Assembly: GCA_028565635.1 (NCBI GenBank)
Contig: JAOXYB010030244.1
Location: 1 to 14,851, forward strand
DNA from: Phoronis ovalis
Taxonomy: Eukaryota > Phoronida > Phoronidae
Reading direction: 5' to 3'
Length of the DNA stretch: 14,851 bases
Part shown: positions 10,001 through 14,851 of the stretch, piece by piece
Layout of the letters: every line of letters starts with the position of its first letter
Numbering within the stretch: the first letter of the stretch is position 1
Translations under genes and position numbers: made by a program
Notes under the pieces: model-generated
What the model saw: only the letters and a program-made list of their open reading frames with translations
Database searches by the model: none
What the model was told of the DNA's origin: nothing

Positions 10001-12291
10001 AAATTAATGCATCGCAGGATTCTTGCAGTGTCAATTGATATAGATTGACTTGCACATTGTTTAAAATTTTTAAAGTTTCTGATTAATTTTTTTCTTATTA
10101 AATCTTTACAAGGATAATTAGTGGAACTTTAGAAATATGTGAATTTGGTTTTAAATCATGTAAAAACAATAAAAATATGATATTAAGTTGTGTACATTTT
10201 TCTCTCAAGCTAATAAATATGTTAAAACATTTAGCCAGACATTACTGAAAAATAAAAAAAGTTTTAACATATTTTATCTGTTGCTGGAAGAAATAAAACA
10301 GAAATTGCAGTACACAAACATGCATTATCAAAAAATGACTGAAAATGTAGTTTTTAATGAGGATAGGCCCCAGCTTCTGACACTGCATCCCAAAAGTCTA
10401 CACTATTTAAAGAAGTTGAGAGTTTTCAAAATATTCCAAACATGCTGGAGTTATTTAAAAGAGAGCTTTTAACAATCTAAAGAATATTTGCAAAATTTGG
10501 TGCATTGAAAGCCATTTCAAATGTTTCTTCTAATTGTTACATCAACTGGAGACATTAAGGCTCATGCTATCAAATTTAACAATGACACTATAATATCAAA
10601 ATTAAAGTTGTGTATATTTTGTGTCATACTGTAGTGTGCTCACAGGGGGTAACGAAGTGAACAAGGAAATGTTTTCTTTAATTGTCAACACCAAACAGTA
10701 GCAGGTATATGAGTGGGTACAACATTAATTATCAGTACCCACACACCTGAAGAAATGGGAAATATTAAAGGCATGACACATGTCTGGCAGGGCATCAATT
10801 AATTAATCATGTTTATTGCACATTGAAATAATAAGATAGAAACTTAACGCTAGGAAACAGGTAACAGGTCGACTTAAAATTTTGTGAAACAGTCATTTGT
10901 GCATTTGCATTAATTAATTTGAAGTTACATCATGCTATTGTGATCATAATAAGTTAGTGAGTACAATTTTGGCATCAGTAACTTCAACATTTTATAAAAG
11001 TTGCAAAAAATATGAACTGCAAAATCCACGCTAGTTTATTTGATATGTGTAATTTTATTTTATAATACTTTTTTGGTTATTCTGCTCTATAATGTCATTT
11101 CAAGCTATGTCAATCAAGTTATAAGGTGTCAAATGTATTTTTTTACAAAGTTATCTTTGCAGATAAAACTGTGCTTGGATTGTAAACATGATTATAGTGA
11201 ATAAAGTAATCTCTATTTGATAAATTAAAGCTTATAGTGACAAAACATACAGCAGAGGTTTGACAAAAACATAATAAGAATTAATGAGGTGAAGTCAAGT
11301 GAAATCAAACAAGACTTTTCTGCTTGCACTACCTGGCATGGCTACGAAGCTATAAATGGCATGTGAAATCATTTGTTCAAGCTTAACTGTATTTCAAGTA
11401 ATGAAAATCATGCATGTTTCTGCAGATTATGTACAAATCATGATTTTATAATACAAAAATCATGTTTCCTACATCATCTGCCGCTGCCAAAATCATGCGT
11501 TACATTTCCACAATAGAGTTAAAAGTGACTGTGCCTATGAAGGACTTCACGATTTTTATCTCCTTACATTACTTAATAAAAAGTGTTTCAATATGATGAA
11601 TAATATTCAGTTATGAATTTGCTGCTGCTCAGAGCTCAACCTTATAGTTGTGCAGTAAATATTAAGTAAAAAAAATTCTGAAGCATTAAATTATTATATT
11701 TTTTTAAAAAGTGTTAAGAAGGTATTCAAATGTGGAACAGGGTTAGTAGGAATTTTTACCTTAAAAAGCAAGCAATCTGATTCACTCCAGTTTTGCTTGC
11801 CTTGATGTTTCCACGGCATCTTAAATATCGTCTTTTCTTCATCAAGCCACTGCAAACCTGGGATAGTACCACTTTCAATCTTAGAAGTTAACCAAGGCCG
11901 AAGTCTTTGGCGGTTTTGATCAGCAACTTTTAAAAATAATCAAAAAAATTAATATTAAAACATTTCAAACAATATAGTACATCTCACCTTGTCTGATAAA
12001 AATACAACTGTCACATTTTTGCAAAACTGTTTTTATATAGCAATATAATTGATAAATTGCTTGAAAATATGACTACGGTAATATTAAAGTACCTGCTCTA
12101 GGAGGGGATTTTCGAGATGTTCGTCCTCTCGGTGATAATTCACCATAACCATGCTGATTTGTATTAAAATTAGTATAATTTCCGGAACCATCATACATGC
12201 ATGTGGGCTCGGTGCCTCCACAGGTGTTGCCATAATAAAAACCTTCCCGTTTGATAGACACAAATTGGCCATTTTGTAGAAACGTTTCCAT
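3959..12291 (-). CDS. IRF: interferon regulatory factor, IRF4/8/9-like, ten coding exons, 587 aa
   Basis: Join (minus strand, 5' to 3'): 12291-12093, 11926-11760, 9302-9122, 8710-8612, 8190-7897, 7566-7435, 6972-6830, 6631-6465, 5795-5540, 4084-3959. All introns are GT-AG and the phases agree throughout, with no internal stop. The product is a nuclear transcription factor expected to bind GAAA-repeat (ISRE/IRF-E) DNA. Residues 72-182 form the IRF DNA-binding domain with the tryptophan pentad W78, W93, W105, W113 and W124 and the recognition-helix block TWKTRLRCAFNK at 142-153. Residues 183-357 are a polar, acidic linker. Residues about 361-545 form the IRF-association domain, with HGCRLYY at 381, LYGPNNVEQIHLP at 406, LDRGLVLE at 440 and DIYATRLCRC at 453. 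A 41-residue tail follows. The ending NPYKVYKLLP of the DNA-binding domain and the presence of an IAD favour the IRF4/8/9 branch over IRF1/2, but orthology needs a tree. The start is the first ATG after an in-frame TAG at 12331-12333 and has a good context (G at -3, G at +4). The 71 residues before the DNA-binding domain are unusually long. Confidence 0.95.
4085..5539 (-). other. IRF: IRF intron 9
   Basis: A 1455-bp phase-0 intron, AT-rich, whose main identifiable content is the 330-bp inverted-repeat transposon at 4622-4951. Nothing else in it is recognised. Confidence 0.85.
4622..4951. mobile_element. MITE with ~70-bp inverted repeats and TA target duplication
   Basis: The left arm at 4622-4692 and the right arm at 4881-4951 are inverted copies. 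They share ATATTATAGTCG at the tip, then CCGATAAATGTT, GAATCAT and TGATGAG, with scattered substitutions. Similarity decays but continues inward to about 100 bp. The ends read TTATAGTCG...CGACTATAA, flanked on both sides by TA (4622-4623 and 4950-4951), the target choice of Tc1/mariner-like transposases. The element has no coding capacity. It lies wholly inside IRF intron 9. Whether it was mobilised by the local transposase at 646-1614 cannot be judged, because that gene's own ends are not identified. Confidence 0.85.
5540..5795 (-). CDS. IRF: IRF coding exon 9: C-terminal half of IAD
   Basis: Encodes residues 461-546, from RCVVFVASPHGDKEP through KKVKVFEYERIFLPAYN and RMYFGFGQTWSL to VNSKALYLMHQ. 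The KVKVF and YFGFGQTW blocks correspond to the final strands and helices of the IAD. The acceptor is GTCACTTTTAG and the donor GTGAGG, left in phase 0. Confidence 0.94.
5865..5872 (+). repeat. 8-bp target-site duplication, left copy
   Basis: ATACACAC directly abuts the left inverted repeat. The identical octamer abuts the right inverted repeat at 6186-6193. Their equal position relative to both element ends argues against coincidence. Confidence 0.75.
5873..6185. mobile_element. non-autonomous TIR element with 8-bp target duplication, in IRF intron 8
   Basis: The left end (GCCCGGGGCAGTCAATATG, continuing through GGGTACGCATGTTCCAAC) and the reverse complement of the right end match over about 45 bp, sharing AGTCAATATGAAAG, GGGTAC and ATGTTCCAAC. 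ATACACAC occurs immediately outside both ends (5865-5872 and 6186-6193) and is a convincing 8-bp target-site duplication. That length is used by hAT and Merlin superfamilies among others. The interior holds an array of four short repeats at 6006-6131. It is locally GC-richer than the intron around it and has no coding capacity that I recognise. Confidence 0.85.
6006..6131. repeat. internal array of four ~32-bp units
   Basis: Units start at 6006, 6037, 6071 and 6103, each beginning CACTTCCTTA (CACTTCGTTA in the last), then GGGGTG or a close variant, then T-rich and A-rich runs. Unit lengths are 31, 34, 32 and about 29 bp. The array occupies the middle of the inverted-repeat element at 5873-6185 and appears to be part of it. 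Confidence 0.88.
6186..6193 (+). repeat. 8-bp target-site duplication, right copy
   Basis: ATACACAC follows the right inverted repeat and matches the octamer at 5865-5872. Together they define the element boundaries as 5873-6185. Confidence 0.75.
6465..6631 (-). CDS. IRF: IRF coding exon 8: central IAD
   Basis: Encodes residues 406-460 and two bases of codon 461. The blocks LYGPNNVEQIHLPPC, YYTNQLLTSLDRGLVLE and GDIYATRLCR are characteristic of the IRF-association domain. The acceptor is TATCAAACAG and the donor GTAATT, left in phase 2. Confidence 0.95.
6830..6972 (-). CDS. IRF: IRF coding exon 7: start of IRF-association domain
   Basis: Encodes residues 358-405. MVVKLNYRSAEVQEYEI followed by NQHGCRLYYNSIGPGPLNL matches the first strands of the IAD, the MH2-like dimerisation fold of IRFs other than IRF1/2. 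The acceptor is ATTTGTTACAG and the donor GTAAGT, left in phase 0. Confidence 0.94.
7435..7566 (-). CDS. IRF: IRF coding exon 6: linker before the IAD
   Basis: Encodes residues 314-357 (starting DQIMVDQLCYPTDAR). It is 132 nt with phase 1 at both ends. The acceptor is a good CTTTTATTTCAG and the donor is GTAAAG. No domain is recognised. It connects the acidic linker to the IRF-association domain. Confidence 0.85.
7897..8190 (-). CDS. IRF: IRF coding exon 5: linker, acidic and glutamine-containing
   Basis: Encodes residues 216-313. The segment is rich in D, E, S, Q and N (for example MMESDDSSMVVDLDNG) and could serve as an activation or regulatory region, which is inference. It is 294 nt with phase 1 at both ends. 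The donor GTAAGT is consensus. If the following intron were retained, the frame would stay open for about 60 more codons before a stop at 7715. Confidence 0.88.
8612..8710 (-). CDS. IRF: IRF coding exon 4: linker
   Basis: Encodes residues 183-215, a polar acidic segment (NSNNHSDSDEIDYEPQVP). It is 99 nt with phase 1 at both ends and could be skipped in frame. The acceptor is AAATTTTAG and the donor GTGAGT. The exon is assigned because the junction phases fit and the frame is open. The linker has no domain signature of its own. Confidence 0.85.
9122..9302 (-). CDS. IRF: IRF coding exon 3: second half of DNA-binding domain
   Basis: Encodes residues 123-182, from EWAVHTGRFRDGIDEPEY through the recognition helix TWKTRLRCAFNKAPDI to NPYKVYKLLPKR. 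It carries the fifth tryptophan W124 and a further conserved W143. The split between exons 2 and 3 falls at LFK/EW. The acceptor is ATTAATAG and the donor GTAATA, left in phase 1. Confidence 0.95.
9303..11759 (-). other. IRF: IRF intron 2, the largest intron
   Basis: A 2457-bp intron splitting the DNA-binding domain. It is AT-rich and has no recognised gene or RNA. An open frame of 94 codons on the plus strand at 10188-10472 resembles no family I know and is probably chance. Small structures include a GTGGGTAC inverted pair at 10713-10742 and an AAATCATGATTT palindrome near 11436 within several AAATCATG copies. Confidence 0.8.
10713..10742. repeat. short inverted repeat in intron 2
   Basis: GTGGGTAC at 10713-10720 and GTACCCAC at 10735-10742 are perfect inverted copies around a 14-nt AT-rich loop. 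The arm shares the GTGGGTAC core seen in the inverted repeats of the elements at 5873 and 13607, so it may be a heavily reduced relative. An 8-bp match alone does not prove that. Confidence 0.5.
11760..11926 (-). CDS. IRF: IRF coding exon 2: first half of DNA-binding domain
   Basis: Encodes residues 67-122, beginning VADQNRQRLRPWL and ending ESDCLLFK. It carries four of the five signature tryptophans (W78, W93, W105, W113) and the PWKHQGKQNW block. The acceptor is TTTTTAAAAG and the donor GTAAAA. The exon is entered in phase 1 and left in phase 0. Confidence 0.95.
12093..12291 (-). CDS. IRF: IRF coding exon 1: N-terminal extension
   Basis: Encodes residues 1-66 plus the first base of codon 67. 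The sequence is polar and rich in G, N, T and S, with a basic end (PRGRTSRKSPPRA) just before the DNA-binding domain. I recognise no domain in it. It ends TAGAGCAG before the donor GTACTT. The in-frame stop at 12331-12333 means the frame cannot extend far upstream unless a splice acceptor lies between. The true 5' end of this exon is unknown. Confidence 0.85.
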
Positions 12292-12317
12292 GACACAGAA
12301 ACTGTGACTAACAGTAC

Positions 12318-12327
12318 TTTCTGTTTC
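12318..12327 (-). promoter_or_regulatory. candidate ISRE/IRF-E core upstream of the IRF start
   Basis: GAAACAGAAA on the minus strand fits the GAAANNGAAA core bound by IRF proteins and lies 27 nt upstream of the start codon. It could lie in the promoter, in the 5' UTR or near a splice acceptor, since the transcription start is unknown. About one such core is expected by chance in a window of this size and composition, so the position is suggestive only. Confidence 0.35.
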
Positions 12328-13606
12328 AGACTAATTTTTGGTGTAATTTGAAGAAAGTTAAATTTTGATTAAAAACAAGTGATGCAGATATTCTGTAGAT
12401 GTTGCACTAGCAAGAGTATCAAAATTTACTGATTACAACTAAGTTTATGTTAACTTAAATACTGTAGCACAACATTTGATTGGAACATGTGACCAAAACC
12501 AAAAGCACATGGTCCAATGACTAATCCATAAAATAACAATATCTGAATTGGAAGCCTTGAAAGACATCTATTTATAGTTTCATGACATTGGCATATCACA
12601 AGACACAATGAAGCATTCAAATTTGAGAATTTTCCCAGGATAAAATACATTATGTTAAATCCATTAAGATAAAGCACTAATAATGATTACAGAATTATAA
12701 ATGATGTTATTTATTGTGAAAGATATAAAATCCTTTTATTTCAAGAAAGGTTATTTAGGTTTTTGAGTGATTTAAAGGGGGATCTCCATTTTTGGGTGAC
12801 TCACAGTTTCAGTTTAAGAAGGATAAAACACAAATCAATCAATGTCATAATATATTATATTTAAGAAAAGCTCCAAATAAGGAGAAATTTAGGTTATCAC
12901 ATTGTAATTCATAACTTCTGAAAACATCTTTGGAGACTATGTAAACATAAGCTTTCTTGCGAGATTAAAATTATATACTTAAATATTTATTTATGAAATT
13001 TTATAGCTGTTTCACATGAAACTAGTTTCACGGTTGTTTCATATGAAACTGCAAGTATTAATTTTCTTTATAAACTAGAAAATAATATTTTGCCTTTTAG
13101 CTTCTGTTTGTAATGGAATCGGTTGCTTTTAAGTTTGATCGAATAAGCAAAAACATGGATATTTTAGAGTAAATTACAATAACAACAATGAATTTTCTAT
13201 ACAAAATACAAATCTGAAATTGAGGCTTAATAAAGTAAACGAATTATTTTTTAACTTTATTTAATATTTTTGTTTATATTTTTAGATATAAAATGTTTTG
13301 ATGTGTGAAATCTGCACTGCCATTTTATTTTGTCCTGAGACTATTAAAACTTAGTTTTGTCTGGTCTGAAAATGATTCACATGGTGCTTATCTTTGTGCT
13401 TTAATTCCTTGAATGTTAAAAAATGATCTCCATGGAATTTCCTCTACATTATTGTCATCGATTATGGTGTAATGTCATAATTTAGATGTCATTTATATAA
13501 TAAATAATACAATTAGGGTTGCTGGCAGCAACTTGCCGCTATACAGCACTTAAATGCCATATAATGGCATAAAATTCATTTCACTTTCTGACAGTGTGTC
13601 ATTCAA
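12328..13606. other. 5' flank of the IRF gene, no coding content recognised
   Basis: AT-rich sequence expected to contain the promoter and any non-coding first exon of the IRF gene. I could not place a transcription start or TATA box with confidence. An open frame of 75 codons on the minus strand at 12450-12677 has no recognisable homology and is treated as chance. A short hairpin (ATGCCAT/ATGGCAT, 3-nt loop) lies at 13554-13570. Confidence 0.5.
13009..13049. promoter_or_regulatory. cluster of GTTTCA/TGAAAC palindromes in the IRF 5' flank
   Basis: GTTTCACATGAAAC at 13009-13022 (one mismatch from a perfect palindrome) and GTTTCATATGAAAC at 13036-13049 (perfect) flank a further GTTTCA. This gives five GAAAC half-sites within 41 bp, about 0.72 kb upstream of the start codon. 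GAAA is the half-site of IRF binding elements, but the spacings are not the canonical two-base gap, so this may be a site for another dimeric factor or a chance structure. Confidence 0.35.
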
Positions 13607-14697
13607 CTCAGCGGGCAGGTAATATGAAAGTTGGTATGCATGTTTCAACAATTTTTTGTTGTTGCAAGAATGAGTATATTTTTAAGCTGTCATCCTGTTA
13701 TGCATGTTGCATGCTTTTTGCCTAAAATCACAAAAGATGTGGTTTCTGGAGGCTTGGCATTTTGTTCAGGTTCACTTTAATTGTCATGGGGCAATTCTGA
13801 TAAAATTAAGATCTTGAAAATATGTATTCAAGTGCTAATATTAAGAATAAGACTAATGTTAATTAATCAGTTAATGTTATTTTGTTTTGAGTATAAGATA
13901 TCCTAAAAATATGGTTTTTATTCCATTGTTTGCACCTAAGGATTGGGGATCACATCGGTCAAAGAGTGGGTCCACATGCACAAACAAGTTTTTTTTCAAT
14001 CAGGTGCATAATATTTAGCAAAATTTTAGCAGATAGGATGTTTTTAGAATGTTTAGGTCTGCCAAAAGGGTATGTTTTTCAGCATCTTACACAAACACAT
14101 AAAAGGAGTAAAACTATGATTTTTACCAGTGATGTCTGCCAAAGGGTAATTTTTAAACCCGCTTTACGTGTTTACTCTATATTTGCACATGTGGATCCAG
14201 CTTTAACATAAGCGATTTCACTGGTGGCCCAACTGAAGAGGATTTTGCTGGAATAGGTCCATTTTCAGGGTTCAGGTATAGAAGATCTGGTGTTTATTCC
14301 CCAGTATTAGGTATAGAGGATGTGGCTTTTTTCGCATGGATGGAGAAACATAAATATGAAGCTGTAATGAAAAATATTTGAAGAGCAACTTACTGTAGTT
14401 CAATATGTCTTTCTGCCAAATTTGTTTTGTATAGAGGATGTTCCTCAAAAAATAGAATTTCCGGGTTGGTATAGAGAATGTTCATTAAAAAAAAACAGGA
14501 AAGTTTGAGGTCCCAGCTGAGGAGCAGTATATAAAAATGAAGTATTAATCTCCCAGGCCCCTTAATTAGAGGGTGATATATTTTTTAACAGGTCATCCGA
14601 ACTGGGTATTCCGAAACTCCAGTCACTCATAAATATCTTTTTTTAAATAGATATGTCGAAACATGGGTACCCATTTTCATATAACATACTCCCTGAG
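13607..14697. mobile_element. ~1.1-kb TIR element related to the intron 8 element
   Basis: The left end (CTCAGCGGGCAGGTAATATG, then AAAGTTGGTATGCATGTTTCAAC) and the reverse complement of the right end (CTCAGGGAGTATG, then TATATGAAAATGGGTACCC and ATGTTTCGAC) form diverged inverted repeats of about 45 bp. The left 130 bp is homologous to the left part of the element at 5873-6185: the inverted repeat, then CTTTTTGCCTAAAATCAC at 13714 against CTTTTTGGCTAAAATCAC at 5960, then TTCTGGAGG...TGGCA. The interior is larger and carries degenerate GGTATAGAGGATGT repeats. No target duplication is evident, consistent with an older copy. A 93-codon open frame inside it is not recognised. Confidence 0.72.
14275..14505 (+). 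repeat. degenerate GGTATAGAGGATG repeats inside the 1.1-kb element
   Basis: Copies of GTATAGA(A/G)(G/A)ATG start at about 14275, 14310, 14429 and 14468. Spacings of 35 and 39 bp between the outer pairs suggest an original unit of about 35-39 bp, with a roughly 80-bp interruption between the second and third copies. This mirrors the short-unit array in the intron 8 element, although the unit sequence differs. Confidence 0.6.
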
Positions 14698-14851
14698 TGC
14701 CCCCTAGTTGTATCTTAATTAGGGTAAATGTAGGTAATTTCGGACACTTTTGGTTATATGGCTTTGTAAAATAGTATCTTACTTAGCAATATATACATAT
14801 TACATACCGTTAGAAACCTCTTTCACTCGTGTGTATTGTTTTACAATTTGT
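14698..14851. other. right edge, unassigned
   Basis: After the inverted-repeat element the sequence has no recognised gene. The stretch AGGTAATTTCGGACACTTTTGG around 14731 looks like it might begin another repeat that runs out of the window, but nothing here proves it. Confidence 0.3.

Noticed and set aside
10188-10472. 94-codon plus-strand open frame in IRF intron 2
   Set aside because: It is composed of AT-driven K, N, L and F residues with no known motif, and lies antisense inside an intron. Chance is the simplest explanation.
12084-12296. Second minus-strand frame overlapping IRF exon 1 (from a GTG at 12296)
   Set aside because: It does not begin with ATG and does not join in frame to exon 2. 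The 12291 ATG frame joins perfectly into the IRF DNA-binding domain.
13558-13568. CCATATAATGG as a serum-response (CArG) box
   Set aside because: The A/T core is seven bases instead of six, and the sequence is explained by a simple ATGCCAT/ATGGCAT hairpin.
13930-14211. 93-codon open frame within the 1.1-kb element
   Set aside because: It shows no transposase or other recognisable motif, and the element looks non-autonomous.

Overview
This is an AT-rich animal (eukaryotic) genomic window. It is dominated by one multi-exon gene on the minus strand that encodes an interferon regulatory factor (IRF) with a complete DNA-binding domain and a complete IRF-association domain (IAD). IRFs are absent from insects and nematodes of the Drosophila/Caenorhabditis type but present in molluscs, some other invertebrates and vertebrates. 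The large AT-rich introns, the (ACAG)-rich repeat tail at the left edge and the style of the DDE transposase make a bivalve or related mollusc my best guess. That assignment is inference.

Layout: 1-645 is non-coding with a possible retroelement tail. 646-1614 (minus) is an open DDE-superfamily (Tc1/mariner/IS630-like) transposase lacking a visible N-terminal helix-turn-helix part. 1615-3150 is intergenic and holds a 25-bp tandem repeat. About 3150-12291 (minus) is the IRF gene. Ten coding exons joined by nine GT-AG introns give one uninterrupted 587-residue reading frame of 1764 nt including the stop. Every junction phase agrees, so I regard the model as well supported. 12292-14851 is the 5' flank of the IRF gene and holds candidate IRF-type half-sites and a 1.1-kb inverted-repeat element.

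Three non-autonomous DNA transposons with terminal inverted repeats are visible. One of about 330 bp lies in intron 9, with roughly 70-bp arms and a TA target duplication. One of about 313 bp lies in intron 8, with about 45-bp arms, an 8-bp target duplication and an internal array of four units of about 32 bp. A diverged, roughly 1.1-kb relative of the second lies upstream of the gene. The last two share their ends, about 130 bp of left sequence and the 'inverted repeat plus short internal tandem array' architecture, and I could not assign them to a named family.

Functionally, the IRF is expected to be a nuclear transcription factor of innate immunity that binds GAAA-repeat elements. A GAAANNGAAA core lies 27 nt upstream of its own start codon, and a cluster of palindromic GAAAC half-sites lies about 0.7 kb upstream, so autoregulation is possible but untested. 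The three linker exons between the DNA-binding domain and the IAD all have lengths divisible by three and phase-1 boundaries, so they could be skipped without a frameshift. I see no tRNA, rRNA, CRISPR array or bacterial-type operon.
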